Source: Silvanigrella paludirubra
Lineage (GTDB): Bacteria; Bdellovibrionota_B; Oligoflexia; Silvanigrellales; Silvanigrellaceae
Assembly (NCBI RefSeq): GCF_009208775.1
Contig: NZ_WFLM01000003.1
Location: forward strand, 163,374 to 227,373
Length of the DNA: 64,000 bases
Direction: 5' to 3'
Below the pieces are notes generated by a model, which was not told where the DNA came from, did no database searches, and saw nothing but the letters and a program-made list of their open reading frames with translations. Both the position numbers and the translations under genes were made by a program. Positions 16,807 to 26,172 of this stretch are shown one piece after another (positions within the stretch are counted from its first letter, which is position 1; the number at the start of each line of letters is the position of its first letter).

Positions 16807-18138
16807 ATGAAATTTTTTTCAATAAGTAAACATACTTTAAAAAATGGATTGCGCGTATTATATTGTCACACGCCCGATTCCGTTTCATTTGAATTATCTA
16901 TTCATATAAATACGGGTGCTAGGGATGAGTCTGAAGAAAATAATGGTGTATCCCATTTTTTAGAGCATATGATGTTCCGTGGTTCTAAAAAATATCCGAA
17001 TTCACTTTCGCTTTCAAAAGCTATGGAATCTTTTGGTAGTGAAACAAACGCAATGACTGGGATAGAACATACAACTTATTGGTTAAAAGGTGATTCTGAA
17101 AAAACAATTGAAGCAATTGAATGTTTTTCTGATTTCTTTTTGCATCCTAATTATGCTGATTTAGAAATTGAACGTTCTGTTATTTTGCAAGAAATGGCAT
17201 CTGATTTTAATGAATCTGGGGATAGTATTGATACAGAATCTTTATCTATGTCTACATTATTTTCAAATCATCCATTAGGAAATCCAATAATTGGTAATGA
17301 AGATGTAGTCAAAAAAATATCGGAAAAAGAATTATCCGAAAAAAGAAGAAATTTTTATATACCTGAGCGTTGTATAATAACAATAAATACTTCTTATTCT
17401 GAAATTGAAACAATTAAAACACTTGAAACTTATTTTGGAAACTTTTGGGAGCATACAAAACAATCTAACCCAAATAGAGTTACGGCTGAAAATACTATAC
17501 CCTCTCTATCTAAATTAAGAAAACCCCAAAATGCATTATGTTTACAAAATAATCCTGATAATCAATTTGCTGTAAAAATGATATTTCCTACAATAGGCGG
17601 ACTATCAAGAGATATTGTTTTAATTACCTTTTTACAAAGAATTCTTGATGATGGTATTTGCACAAGGTTACCAGCAAATATTAGAGAAAAACATGGATTA
17701 GTCTATGATATTAGTTGTGACACTCAATTTTTTAATGAGATAGGAACCTTTAGTATAGACGCTACTGTTTCTGAAGATCGATTAAATGAATTACTCGAAA
17801 AATTAGCTAGTGAATTAAAAACAGTAATTTCAGAATATCCTCTTAAAGAGGAAATAGAGCACATTAAATTTAGATATTGTTTTGATTTAAAGCAAATTAA
17901 AGAAACACCATCTCGTTTATTAAACAGAGAAGTCTCTTCTTATTTTATGAACTCTAATTTATCTGTTGATGATGAAATAGATATTGTTAAATCTATAACT
18001 CAAGAACAAATTTTACATACCGCAAAAAAAGTCTTTGGTTCTGCTAGAAGAGGATTTGTTTTAATTGGTCCTAAAGCAAGAAGAAAACGAGACTTAGTAG
18101 AAAAATTATTAAGTATTTTTGATAATATTGGAGATTAA
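16807..18138 (+). CDS. M16 family zinc peptidase (processing-peptidase-like)
   Basis: The product has 443 residues. The inverted zinc motif HxxEH is present as HFLEHMMFRGS near residue 50, and the third ligand Glu lies in IERSVILQEMASD about 75 residues later. The second M16 domain (from about 240) is the inactive half, with LPANIREKHGLVYDI as its typical arginine/tyrosine signature. These soluble proteases resemble mitochondrial processing peptidase beta or PqqL-type enzymes. There is no signal peptide, so it acts in the cytoplasm. The start follows the ispB stop by one base, so translation is coupled. Confidence 0.92.
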   Translation: MKFFSISKHTLKNGLRVLYCHTPDSVSFELSIHINTGARDESEENNGVSHFLEHMMFRGSKKYPNSLSLSKAMESFGSETNAMTGIEHTTYWLKGDSEKTIEAIECFSDFFLHPNYADLEIERSVILQEMASDFNESGDSIDTESLSMSTLFSNHPLGNPIIGNEDVVKKISEKELSEKRRNFYIPERCIITINTSYSEIETIKTLETYFGNFWEHTKQSNPNRVTAENTIPSLSKLRKPQNALCLQNNPDNQFAVKMIFPTIGGLSRDIVLITFLQRILDDGICTRLPANIREKHGLVYDISCDTQFFNEIGTFSIDATVSEDRLNELLEKLASELKTVISEYPLKEEIEHIKFRYCFDLKQIKETPSRLLNREVSSYFMNSNLSVDDEIDIVKSITQEQILHTAKKVFGSARRGFVLIGPKARRKRDLVEKLLSIFDNIGD

Positions 18139-18143
18139 TATTC

Positions 18144-19103
18144 ATGAACAAGGTTCCAATAACAAATATAAAACAATATACCGAAGGCTCTCTTAAAGAA
18201 AAAAATGAGTTTATAAAAATATTTGGCAAAGCAATTCAAGAATTTGGTTTTGTTATCATTGAAGGTCATGAAGTTCCAAATAAATTAATTCAAGATTGTT
18301 ATGATCAAATTATTCAATTATTTGATTTACCAAAAAATATTAAATCAAATTATATTGAAGAAGGTGGATTAGGCCAAAGAGGTTATGTAAGTTTTGGACT
18401 AGAACATGCTAAAAATAACGATAAAGGCGATTTAAAAGAATTTTGGCATATTGGAAGAGAGTTTTATGAAAACAAAGACCTTGAATTAAAAAGTGCAAAA
18501 AATATTTGGCCTGTAAAAGAATTACCAAATTTTAAAGATAAATTAACAACATTATATTCTTCATTAGACAAAATATCTCTTGTGTTACTTTCTGCTATTT
18601 CAGAGTATTTAGGAATTCCAAAAAATACACTTTCTAATATGGCAAAAGATGGAAACACTGTTTTAAGAGCATTGCATTATCCTCCTGTAACAGGCGATCA
18701 ATTTAATTCGGGAGCAATTCGTGCTGCTGCTCATGAAGATATCAATTTAATTACGATACTTTGTGAAGCAACAGAAGGAGGGCTTGAAATATTAACTCGA
18801 CAAGGAAAATGGCTTGAAATCCAAAGCCAAAAGGGTCAAATGATAGTTGATTCAGGTGACATGTTATCAAGAATTACAAATGAAATTATACCCTCCACTA
18901 CCCATCGAGTTGTGAATCCTATAAATGCCAAAAACGTTTCTCGATACTCATTGCCATTTTTTGTTCATGCATATGAAAACTGCGAACTCAATGTTTTAGA
19001 TAAATGTGTTTCTCCATCAAGATCAGCAAAATTCCCCCCTATCTTAGCAAATGAATTTTTGTTACAAAGGTTAAGGGAAATAGGCTTGGGTAAAAAAATT
19101 TAA
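18144..19103 (+). CDS. 2-oxoglutarate/Fe(II) oxygenase, isopenicillin-N-synthase-like
   Basis: The product has 319 residues. The N-terminal DIOX_N half includes [16 protein letters not shown]. The catalytic half has the iron ligands in [10 protein letters not shown] (H-x-D) and in STTHRVVNP (distal His), with the 2-oxoglutarate-binding Arg in [11 protein letters not shown]. This layout is shared by plant-type gibberellin oxidases, ethylene-forming enzyme and isopenicillin N synthase. The substrate is unknown. It is in an operon after the M16 protease, five bases apart, and before oppD. It could act in secondary metabolism or nucleotide/amino-acid breakdown, but the neighbours do not tell which. 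Confidence 0.87.
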   Translation: MNKVPITNIKQYTEGSLKEKNEFIKIFGKAIQEFGFVIIEGHEVPNKLIQDCYDQIIQLFDLPKNIKSNYIEEGGLGQRGYVSFGLEHAKNNDKGDLKEFWHIGREFYENKDLELKSAKNIWPVKELPNFKDKLTTLYSSLDKISLVLLSAISEYLGIPKNTLSNMAKDGNTVLRALHYPPVTGDQFNSGAIRAAAHEDINLITILCEATEGGLEILTRQGKWLEIQSQKGQMIVDSGDMLSRITNEIIPSTTHRVVNPINAKNVSRYSLPFFVHAYENCELNVLDKCVSPSRSAKFPPILANEFLLQRLREIGLGKKI

Positions 19104-19123
19104 AATCTAATCGGAGTTTTAAA

Positions 19124-20092
19124 GTGAAAGACGAAACCGTTCTGGCAGTTGAAAATTTGGTAACAAGTTTTAAAGTATCAGGACGCGAAATTAATGCTGT
19201 TGATAATTGTTCCTTTACTGTAAAAAAAGGGAAAACCTTAGGAATTGTTGGCGAATCTGGATGTGGAAAAAGTGTAACAAGTTTATCTTTAATGAGATTA
19301 ATTCCAAATCCTCCTGGTAAAATAGTTTCTGGAAATATTATTTTTGAAAATAAAAATTTATTAACATTATCTGAAAAAGAAATGAGATCTGTTCGCGGTA
19401 ATAAAATTTCAATGATTTTTCAAGAACCTATGACAAGTTTAAATCCTGTTTATACAATTGGAAATCAAATTGCAGAGGTTTTTACTTTGCATAAAAGAGC
19501 TACTCGAAAAGAAGCTCGAGATCTCTCTATTGAAATGCTTAAACTTGTAAGAATTCCATCACCAGAAAAAAGAATTGATGATTATCCTCATCAATTATCA
19601 GGTGGCATGCGACAAAGAGTGATGATAGCAATTGCTCTAGCTTGTAAACCTTCACTTTTAATTGCAGATGAGCCAACAACAGCTTTAGATGTGACAATTC
19701 AAGCTCAAATTCTTGCGCTCATGAATAATTTACAAAAAGAAACAGGAATGTCTACAATTCTAATCACACATGATCTTGGGGTTGTTGCAGAAACTTGTGA
19801 TGATGTTGTGGTCATGTACGCTGGGAAAATAGTGGAAAAATCTTCTACAAAAGAATTATTTGAAAACCCAAAACACCCCTATACAATTGGATTGCTTAAT
19901 TCAATCCCAAAATTAGGTGAAAAAAAACACAGATTAAATACCATACCTGGTATTGTTCCCTCTTTATCAAATTTACCTAAAGGTTGTCGTTTTCAAGATA
20001 GATGTTCTTTAGTTTCAGATGAATGTAAAATAATAGAACCTGAATTAAAAACTTTAAAAAACGAAAAACTAGTCTCATGCTTTAAGGCTTAG
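19124..20092 (+). CDS. oppD: Oligo/dipeptide ABC transporter ATPase (OppD-like)
   Basis: The product has 322 residues with a GTG start preceded by CGGAG. Walker A is [14 protein letters not shown], the signature is [15 protein letters not shown], Walker B is [15 protein letters not shown], and the H-loop is LITHDLG. The C-terminal oligopeptide_HPY extension carries four cysteines (CRFQDRC, DEC, SC), which bind an iron-sulfur cluster in characterised OppD/DppD proteins. Normally two such ATPases drive the OppBC permease; here the partner ATPase is at 20883, with a nitroreductase gene between them, and no permease or binding-protein gene is in the window. Confidence 0.93.
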   Translation: MKDETVLAVENLVTSFKVSGREINAVDNCSFTVKKGKTLGIVGESGCGKSVTSLSLMRLIPNPPGKIVSGNIIFENKNLLTLSEKEMRSVRGNKISMIFQEPMTSLNPVYTIGNQIAEVFTLHKRATRKEARDLSIEMLKLVRIPSPEKRIDDYPHQLSGGMRQRVMIAIALACKPSLLIADEPTTALDVTIQAQILALMNNLQKETGMSTILITHDLGVVAETCDDVVVMYAGKIVEKSSTKELFENPKHPYTIGLLNSIPKLGEKKHRLNTIPGIVPSLSNLPKGCRFQDRCSLVSDECKIIEPELKTLKNEKLVSCFKA

Positions 20093-20105
20093 GGAATAAT
20101 AAATT

Positions 20106-20876
20106 ATGTCAAAAAATATTTTTAATACCATCCCAACTAAAAATTATGAAGAAGCAAACCCAAAAATAAATCCTGAAGAATTTAAAAAAGTTGTTACCTC
20201 AAGAAGAAGTGTCCGTGTTTTTACAAACACTTCTATTCCTGAAAATATAATGAATGAATGTTTAGACCTTGCCTTACTTGCCCCAAACTCTTCTAATTTA
20301 CAACCATGGGAGTTTTATTGGGTGCGCAGTAAAGACAAAAAACAAGAATTAGTCAAAGCATGCTTATCTCAACCAGCAGCAAGTACAGCTGCTGAATTAA
20401 TTGTGTGTGTTGCTAGAACAAACACATGGAAACAAAATGCAAAAAAAATGTTGAACTTACTCGAAAGCCAAGGAGATAAAGTTCCAAAAACGGCAATAGA
20501 TTATTATAAAAAAATTGTTCCCTTAGCTTATACACAAGGATTTTTAAGTATTATTGGTACTATAAAAAAACCCATTTTATATATAAGAGGATTAAAAACA
20601 CCTACTCCTCGAAATCCTGTTTCAAATAGTGATATGGTATTATGGGCAACAAAAACATGTGCTCTTGCAGCAGAAAATCTTATGTTAGCGTTAAGAGCGC
20701 ATTCCTTTGATTCATGCCCAATGGAAGGATTTGATGCACAAAGAGTTCAAAAAATACTTAATCTTCCAAAAGATGCTTATGTAGTAATGGTAATTGGAGC
20801 TGGCGAAAAAGCTCCAAATGGAGTTTATGGTCCTCGAATTCGTTTTGAAAGAAGTTCCTTTATTAAAGAGGTATAA
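20106..20876 (+). CDS. Nitroreductase family protein
   Basis: The product has 256 residues. VVTSRRSVRVFTNTSIP is the N-terminal FMN-phosphate binding segment (S-R-R-S-x-R). ALLAPNSSNLQPWEFYWV and MVIGAGEKAPNGVYGPRI are the middle and C-terminal marks. These homodimeric flavoproteins reduce nitro compounds, quinones or other small electrophiles with NAD(P)H. It sits between oppD and oppF with gaps of 13 and six bases, so all three are co-transcribed. An insertion of about 60 residues (LLESQGDKVPKTAID to LYIRGLK) makes it longer than the classical 217-residue NfsB. Confidence 0.87.
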   Translation: MSKNIFNTIPTKNYEEANPKINPEEFKKVVTSRRSVRVFTNTSIPENIMNECLDLALLAPNSSNLQPWEFYWVRSKDKKQELVKACLSQPAASTAAELIVCVARTNTWKQNAKKMLNLLESQGDKVPKTAIDYYKKIVPLAYTQGFLSIIGTIKKPILYIRGLKTPTPRNPVSNSDMVLWATKTCALAAENLMLALRAHSFDSCPMEGFDAQRVQKILNLPKDAYVVMVIGAGEKAPNGVYGPRIRFERSSFIKEV

Positions 20877-20882
20877 AATAAT

Positions 20883-21890
20883 ATGTCTACAGATTATATT
20901 TTACAGATTAATAATTTGGTAAAATATTTTCCTATTAATGGTGGAATTTTAGGTAAACAAATTGCAAAAGTACATGCAGTCGATGATGTTACTTTTACGC
21001 TTGAAAAAGGAAAAACATTAGGCCTTGTTGGTGAATCAGGATGTGGAAAAAGTACTCTTGGAAGGACAATTCTGCGTTTAATCGAACCGACATCGGGTAG
21101 TATAATATTTGAAGGAAAAGATATTACAAATATATCTCAAAAAGACTTACGCCCCCTTAGAAAAGAATTTCAAATTGTTTTTCAAGATCCTTTTGCAAGC
21201 CTTAATCCTAGAATGTCTATAAAAGAAATATTATCTGAACCTTTTGAGATTCATAATTTATACAAAAATAAAAATGAACGTCTTGATAAAATTGTTTCTT
21301 TATTAAAAGAAGTTGGTTTAAGCCCAGAATCAATTGATAGATATCCACATGAGTTTTCTGGAGGACAAAGGCAAAGAATAGGAATTGCTCGTGCTCTTTC
21401 CTTAAATCCTAAAATTATTATATGCGATGAACCTGTAAGTGCTTTAGATGTTTCAATCCAAAGCCAAATATTAAATCTTATGATGGATCTTCGTGATAAA
21501 TATAAATTATCGTATATATTTATTGCACATGATTTATCTGTAATAGAGCATATTTCAGATAATGTTGCTGTCATGTATTTAGGAAAAATAGTAGAATATA
21601 CTTCATCTGAAAACTTATATAAAAATCCTTTGCATCCTTATACACAAGCTTTAATATCCAGTATTCCAAGGCATAACATTGTAGAAAAAAGAGAGCGACA
21701 GGTATTACAAGGTGATATTCCAAGCCCTATCAATCCACCAAGCGGTTGTCGATTTCATACAAGATGCCCTTTTGCAAAAGAAATATGTACAAATGAAGTT
21801 CCTAATTTAAAAAATTTGGGAACAACAGAAAATCCACATCATGTTTCATGTCACTTTAGCAAAGAAATTAAAGATAAAAAAATAAATTAA
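20883..21890 (+). CDS. oppF: Oligo/dipeptide ABC transporter ATPase (OppF-like)
   Basis: The product has 335 residues. Walker A is [15 protein letters not shown], the signature is FSGGQRQRIGIARAL, Walker B is IIICDEPVSALDVS, and the H-loop is FIAHDLS. The C-terminal HPY extension has CRFHTRCPFAKEIC and a final HHVSCHF. VHAVDDVTFTLEKGK near residue 30 is typical of OppF/DppF rather than OppD. It is the second ATPase of a peptide importer with OppD at 19124. It is the last gene in the long plus-strand run: a 90-base gap with a small inverted repeat follows before hpd. Confidence 0.93.
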   Translation: MSTDYILQINNLVKYFPINGGILGKQIAKVHAVDDVTFTLEKGKTLGLVGESGCGKSTLGRTILRLIEPTSGSIIFEGKDITNISQKDLRPLRKEFQIVFQDPFASLNPRMSIKEILSEPFEIHNLYKNKNERLDKIVSLLKEVGLSPESIDRYPHEFSGGQRQRIGIARALSLNPKIIICDEPVSALDVSIQSQILNLMMDLRDKYKLSYIFIAHDLSVIEHISDNVAVMYLGKIVEYTSSENLYKNPLHPYTQALISSIPRHNIVEKRERQVLQGDIPSPINPPSGCRFHTRCPFAKEICTNEVPNLKNLGTTENPHHVSCHFSKEIKDKKIN

Positions 21891-21980
21891 TTATTATTAC
21901 TAATCATTAAATAAACAAATTCTTTACTTTAAAAAAAAATTGATCCAATATCTCTTGATATTTAATCAGGAGGTACCGCT

Positions 21981-23174
21981 ATGAAAAATGAAAATAAATC
22001 ACTTGGTCTTATTGGTTATCATTCTATTCAATATTTTACACGCGATATTAAAACCTGCGTGCATTGGCATAAAGAAAAATTTGGTTTCGAAGAAATTGCT
22101 AAATCAACAACAAATTGGGAAAAACGTCATGGAATGCGTGCTATTGTCCTTTTAGGGGCAGGAAAACTTGGATGGATAATTACTGAGCCAATAGAAAAAT
22201 CATCCACTGCAGGTAGATATTTAACAAATCATCCAGATGGAATTGCATATTTAAATTTCAGAGTTAAAAATATAAAAAATACAGCTGAATTTCTATTAGA
22301 TAAAAAAGCTTCCATCCTATATGATATCGAAAGTCATACATCTCCTCATGATGGTTCTTGGAGAGAAACATCTATTGCAACAGCTATAGATGATGTTGGA
22401 TTTCGTTTTATAGAGGAAAATAATTTTGATCAATTTGCCCCAGGTTTTGAATGGACAAATAAAAATAATAAAACAAAATTAAATGATATTGGTTTAGATC
22501 TGGGTATAGATCACGTTACTTGTAATGGGCGCTCCATGCACGCTATAACAGAGTTTTATAGGCACTGTATGGGGTTTGAGCAGTACTGGGGGGTTGAATT
22601 CCATACAGCTCATCATAAACCAGAATTAGGTACAGGATCTGGGTTAGAAAGTATTGTGATGTGGGATAAAGAAAGCGGCATTAAATTTGCAACCAATCAA
22701 CCCCTAGCCCCCTATTTTAATAACTCTCAAATTCAAATTTATGTTGAAGACAACAGAGGATCGGGTATTCAACATATCGCTTTTGGAACAAAAAATATCA
22801 TACAAACCGTTGAAAAACTTAGAGAAAGAGGAACCGTTTTTCTTGAAGCATCAGATAAATACTATGAGCAATTACCTGAACGCATGAAACAAATGAACCT
22901 ACAAAAAATAAATGAACCATATGATATTGTTAGAAAAAACAACATATTATTAGATGGTTCTAACGGCAAATATCTGCTTCAAATATTTATGAAAGAGCAG
23001 TGTGTTCAATTGAATAACAAGAATGCGGGACCTTTTTTCTATGAAATTATTCAAAGAGAAGGCGATGATAGCTTTGGAGAAGGTAATTTTAAGGCTCTTT
23101 TTGATAGTATAGAAAAACAGCAAGTCTCTGATCATAGACAAGAAATGAGAGAAAGAGTCGATTCTCTTTGTTAA
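21981..23174 (+). CDS. hpd: 4-Hydroxyphenylpyruvate dioxygenase
   Basis: The product has 397 residues and two VOC domains. It converts 4-hydroxyphenylpyruvate to homogentisate with Fe(II) and O2 in tyrosine breakdown. The three iron ligands can be placed: His178 in GIDHVTCNG, His265 in IQHIAFGT and Glu355 in FFYEIIQRE. LLQIFMKEQ is the usual C-terminal strand. An optimal AGGAGGT lies seven bases before the ATG. No homogentisate dioxygenase or fumarylacetoacetase gene is nearby, so the product may go to full degradation encoded elsewhere or to a melanin-like pigment. Confidence 0.95.
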   Translation: MKNENKSLGLIGYHSIQYFTRDIKTCVHWHKEKFGFEEIAKSTTNWEKRHGMRAIVLLGAGKLGWIITEPIEKSSTAGRYLTNHPDGIAYLNFRVKNIKNTAEFLLDKKASILYDIESHTSPHDGSWRETSIATAIDDVGFRFIEENNFDQFAPGFEWTNKNNKTKLNDIGLDLGIDHVTCNGRSMHAITEFYRHCMGFEQYWGVEFHTAHHKPELGTGSGLESIVMWDKESGIKFATNQPLAPYFNNSQIQIYVEDNRGSGIQHIAFGTKNIIQTVEKLRERGTVFLEASDKYYEQLPERMKQMNLQKINEPYDIVRKNNILLDGSNGKYLLQIFMKEQCVQLNNKNAGPFFYEIIQREGDDSFGEGNFKALFDSIEKQQVSDHRQEMRERVDSLC

Positions 23175-23227
23175 ACTTATTTTTTTTTAAAAGAACTTGC
23201 GAAGCTCTTATACACATGTTACAGGTC

Positions 23228-23274
23228 AGCTTCTGTATTAGAGAAGTTACAACCTTCTCAACCTAAATGAGGAG
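23228..23274 (+). promoter_or_regulatory. Leader with three mutually exclusive hairpins
   Basis: Four short segments in the 5' leader of the 42-residue protein can pair in only two exclusive ways. Segment 1 (CTTCT, 23230-23234) pairs with segment 2 (AGAAG, 23242-23246). Segment 2 (GAGAAG, 23241-23246) also pairs with segment 3 (CTTCTC, 23254-23259). Segment 3 also pairs with segment 4, the ribosome-binding GAGGAG (23269-23274). Each loop is seven bases. Pairing 1:2 would leave 3:4 to hide the ribosome site; pairing 2:3 would free it. This is read from the sequence; a function is inference. Confidence 0.45.
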
Positions 23275-23280
23275 ATTAAA

Positions 23281-23409
23281 ATGGGTAAGAAAGATAACCG
23301 TCGTACTTTTAAAATGAAAAGAAAAAAAGCTCAAGCTGCTAAAAAAGCACGCATTAAAGCAAAAATAGTAGCTTCTAAGACAACAAAGAAATCAGCTACT
23401 AAAAAGTAA
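23281..23409 (+). CDS. Very basic 42-residue protein, ribosome- or nucleic-acid-associated?
   Basis: This short gene encodes 42 residues starting MGKKDNRRTFKMKRKKAQAA. Nearly half the residues are Lys or Arg, with Ala and Thr filling the rest. The N-terminus resembles small ribosomal accessory proteins of the THX type (MGKGDRRT), though the rest differs; a histone-like DNA binder is the alternative. GAGGAG sits six bases before the ATG and is part of the alternative hairpins described for the leader. tRNA-Ser starts 22 bases after the stop, so the two may share a transcript ending at the 23528 terminator. Confidence 0.7.
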   Translation: MGKKDNRRTFKMKRKKAQAAKKARIKAKIVASKTTKKSATKK

Positions 23410-23431
23410 TTTTAATTAAAAGATTTTATTT

Positions 23432-23521
23432 GGAGAGATGGCCGAGTGGCTTAAGGCGGCGGTCTTGAAAACCGTTGTAGGTGTGAGCCTACCGGGGGTT
23501 CGAATCCCTCTCTCTCCGCCA
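23432..23521 (+). tRNA. tRNA-Ser(TGA)
   Basis: The acceptor stem GGAGAGA pairs with TCTCTCC. The anticodon stem GCGGT/ACCGT encloses CTTGAAA, giving TGA. A long variable arm (GTAGGTGTGAGCCTAC) marks a class II tRNA. The T loop is GGTTCGAATCC. The CCA end is encoded at 23519-23521. Total length is 90 bases. Confidence 0.97.
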
Positions 23522-23527
23522 TATTAG

Positions 23528-23563
23528 ACCCCCTTCTTAAAGGATTAAGAAGGGGGTTTTTTT
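23528..23563 (+). terminator. Strong Rho-independent terminator after tRNA-Ser
   Basis: A 13-base-pair stem ACCCCCTTCTTAA/TTAAGAAGGGGGT with an AGGA loop is followed by a run of seven T. It ends the basic-protein and tRNA-Ser transcript. Confidence 0.93.
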
Positions 23564-23692
23564 ATTGTTTACTCATTTTTAAATATAAATATCTTAGTCT
23601 ATAAGTTTGTCATAATTTTTCTTTTATCACTTTAAATAAATAATTAAAAATCTGTTATATTTATAAAATAATATTTTTCTGGAGAATATGAA

Positions 23693-24478
23693 GTGTTTAT
23701 AAAAGTTTTAAGTAGAATTTCTATAATACTTATTTTTATTTTATTCCCACTATTTTCTATTGCAAAAGAATTTGAATTAAAATTATGCTATCCAGATAAC
23801 GATGCTCCTCCTTGGCAAATAGGAAATGGTGATCATGTTTTTAATCCTGCAGGACTTTCTTTAGACATTATTTCAAAAGCTGCCAGTAATTTAAATATCA
23901 AAGTAATTTATTCTCGTGTACCAACTAACCGTGTCTTTAATATTTTAAAAAAAAATGAAGTAGATGGTGCATTTATTTTTTCTTTTTTAGAAGAAAGATT
24001 AGAATACGGATATTTTCCAATGAATAAAAAAGATCTTGATCATGAAAGACGAGTTGCCACAATGATATATTCTTTTTATAAAAGAAAAGACTCTAATATA
24101 ACATGGGATGGAAAGAAATTAAGTAATTCAGATAAAGCAGTAGGTGTAAATCGAGGTTATGCAGTTATTGATGTTCTTAAAAAATTACAAATACCTTATG
24201 AAGAAAGCAAAGGAACTGAAGTTCTTCTTAAAAAACTTGATTCTTCTCGTATTTCATCCTGTATAGGGCAATCTATTACAGTTGATTACTTTATTAAAAA
24301 ACTAAAACTAAAAAATATTGTTAAAATAAATCCTGATGTAATTTCAAAAGATTATTTTTTAATTTTTAGTCATAAGTTTATAAATGAACACAAAAATATT
24401 GCAGAAAAATTATGGACTGAAATTGGAAAAGTAAGAGATATTGAAATTCAAAAAAATATTTCAACCTATGAAAATTAA
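23693..24478 (+). CDS. Periplasmic solute-binding protein, family 3-like
   Basis: The product has 261 residues with a GTG start and a GGAG ribosome site. The signal peptide is VLSRISIILIFILFPLFSIA, with cleavage near residue 25. The mature part begins with FELKLCYPDNDAPPW, then PAGLSLDIISKAASNLNI and a VDGAFIFS block, which is the SBP_bac_3 order (ligand loop, helix 1, hinge). No permease or ATPase is adjacent, as is common for lone family-3 proteins with sensory or amino-acid scavenging roles. The ligand is unknown. It converges on the UbiG-like gene 19 bases away. Confidence 0.8.
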   Translation: MFIKVLSRISIILIFILFPLFSIAKEFELKLCYPDNDAPPWQIGNGDHVFNPAGLSLDIISKAASNLNIKVIYSRVPTNRVFNILKKNEVDGAFIFSFLEERLEYGYFPMNKKDLDHERRVATMIYSFYKRKDSNITWDGKKLSNSDKAVGVNRGYAVIDVLKKLQIPYEESKGTEVLLKKLDSSRISSCIGQSITVDYFIKKLKLKNIVKINPDVISKDYFLIFSHKFINEHKNIAEKLWTEIGKVRDIEIQKNISTYEN

Positions 24479-24497
24479 AAATATATTTAAATATATA

Positions 24498-25238
24498 CTA
24501 ATTTTTTTTGACATAACCAATATAACCAGTAAGTAGCGATGAATTTATTTGAAACGTAAAATTTTTATCTACAACTCCATTCTGAATTAAGTTAAAAAAA
24601 GATTTTGAAAATATTTTTGGACTTAATCCTTTTAATTCTATTTTTTGGCAGTTTAATTTAGAAAAAAAACTCAATAATTCTGATGGTTTTATAAACAAAT
24701 GAGCCACATGAAGATTTTTTGGCGTTCCCTTAACAAACCATTCCATACCTTTAATAACAAAAAGAGAAGAAAATAAATTTCTATTAAAGGTATGGAAGAA
24801 AAACAAACCATTTTTCTTTAACACTCTAGTTCCTTCTTTTAATGCAAGTTGATAATCTTCAATATGTTCTAAAAAATCCATTGCACAAACAACATCAAAA
24901 CTTTCATCAGGAAAAGGTAAATTTAATGCATCTGCTTTTATATATTTAACTTTTTTAAATTGATCATAATTTCTAGCTACCTGCAAAACTTCTTCATGAA
25001 TATCAATTCCTGAAACATGATATCCAATTTTTGATAAATCATTGGATAATAAACCTCCTCCGCAACCTATATCAAGAATTTCAATATTTTTATTAAAATA
25101 TTTTTCAATTTGAAGCATAATCCAAGGATTTCGTGTTTTTGCTTCCGATCTTAAGAGTTCAACATAATCATTTCCATGATACCATTTATCTCCTAAGCTT
25201 TTATAAAGTTCATTATTTATCGTTTTTTTTTGAAACAT
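24498..25238 (-). CDS. UbiG-like SAM-dependent methyltransferase
   Basis: The product has 246 residues. Motif I is ILDIGCGGGLLSNDLSKIG, followed by the acidic strand HVSGIDIHEEVLQVA and motif IV FDVVCAMDFLEHIED. The C-terminal part, FFHTFNRNLFSSLFVIKGMEW then VKGTP and FIKPSELLSFF, matches the O-methyltransferase UbiG of ubiquinone synthesis in order and spacing. The N-terminal KWYHGNDY is close to the family's W-W-D-x-G segment. No other quinone gene is adjacent, so I do not fix the symbol; relatives acting on other polyprenylated or small phenolic substrates exist. Confidence 0.75.
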   Translation of the reverse strand: MFQKKTINNELYKSLGDKWYHGNDYVELLRSEAKTRNPWIMLQIEKYFNKNIEILDIGCGGGLLSNDLSKIGYHVSGIDIHEEVLQVARNYDQFKKVKYIKADALNLPFPDESFDVVCAMDFLEHIEDYQLALKEGTRVLKKNGLFFFHTFNRNLFSSLFVIKGMEWFVKGTPKNLHVAHLFIKPSELLSFFSKLNCQKIELKGLSPKIFSKSFFNLIQNGVVDKNFTFQINSSLLTGYIGYVKKN

Positions 25239-25285
25239 ATTAATTATCCTATATTTAGAAATAATAAATTATTCTTTTATAAAAA

Positions 25286-26146
25286 TTAGATATTTTTTAA
25301 TGGTATAAAAATCTCAGTTTTATTTTCACTGTATATTTCAAAGTCAAAACCCTTATCCCTTTCTTGTTCAGATTCAATAAACCATATTCCATAAATATAT
25401 TTCCATGCATTAGCTAATTTTTTAGTTCCACCTATAACTTCAAAACACGCATACTTTCCTTTTGGCAATATTTGAATTTTATAATCTAAATTTAAAAATT
25501 CAGAACATTCATAGCCAAGTAAATAAATAAAATCCTCTTCATCAGTCATATCCTTATAAAGGCCATATAAATAATTTGATTTTATATATGGAATCATAAT
25601 ATTAAAATTATTATTTTTAAGACATTTTTTGTAAAAATTTGGAATATCTTTTTTTAATTTATTATTTTTTAATGATGTTTTTAATTCTAATCCATAAATT
25701 TTTGAGCTATTTAATAGAACATAGGATAATTTTGGAATTTCAATTGTTTTATTTTTTTGTTTTTTAATTATTTCTTCAATTTTTAATACTGGAAATAACT
25801 TTTTTCTAGATGGGTTTTTCCTAAAATAGGAAGGATTACAAAGAAACATTTCTTTAAAGGCTCTTTGAAAACTTTCAGGAGTATGGTAGCCAGCTTCAAA
25901 AGCAATATCTATAATTTTTGTTTTTTTTAATAATAATTTTTCAGCAGCGATTGAAAGTTTTCTTTTACGTATATATTCTTTTAAAGATATTCCTGTCATA
26001 AATGAAAATATTCTATGAAAATGAGACAAAGAACTAAAGGCTTCTTTAGATACATCAGAAAGTTTTATTTCTTCATCTATATTTTTTTCAATAAAGTTTA
26101 TTGCTTTTTGAAGTCTGTTTAAATATTCATCACGTTTCATTAACAA
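25286..26146 (-). CDS. AraC-family regulator with GyrI-like effector domain
   Basis: The product has 286 residues. Residues 8-105 hold two helix-turn-helix motifs: EIKLSDVSKEAFSSLSHFHRIF with TGISLKEYIRKRKLSIAAE, and IIDIAFEAGYHTPESFQRAFK with NPSYFRK. The latter is the AraC signature. Residues 130-286 form a GyrI/Rob/BmrR-type small-molecule binding domain (for example ILPKGKYACFEVIGG and FDFEIYSE). Regulators of this build (Rob, SoxS relatives) usually respond to drugs, dyes or lipids. The only neighbour in the same direction is the decayed hydrolase upstream, 26 bases away, which may have been its target. Confidence 0.9.
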   Translation of the reverse strand: MLMKRDEYLNRLQKAINFIEKNIDEEIKLSDVSKEAFSSLSHFHRIFSFMTGISLKEYIRKRKLSIAAEKLLLKKTKIIDIAFEAGYHTPESFQRAFKEMFLCNPSYFRKNPSRKKLFPVLKIEEIIKKQKNKTIEIPKLSYVLLNSSKIYGLELKTSLKNNKLKKDIPNFYKKCLKNNNFNIMIPYIKSNYLYGLYKDMTDEEDFIYLLGYECSEFLNLDYKIQILPKGKYACFEVIGGTKKLANAWKYIYGIWFIESEQERDKGFDFEIYSENKTEIFIPLKNI

Positions 26147-26172
26147 AAATCCCAGTTTATTTAAAAATAATT

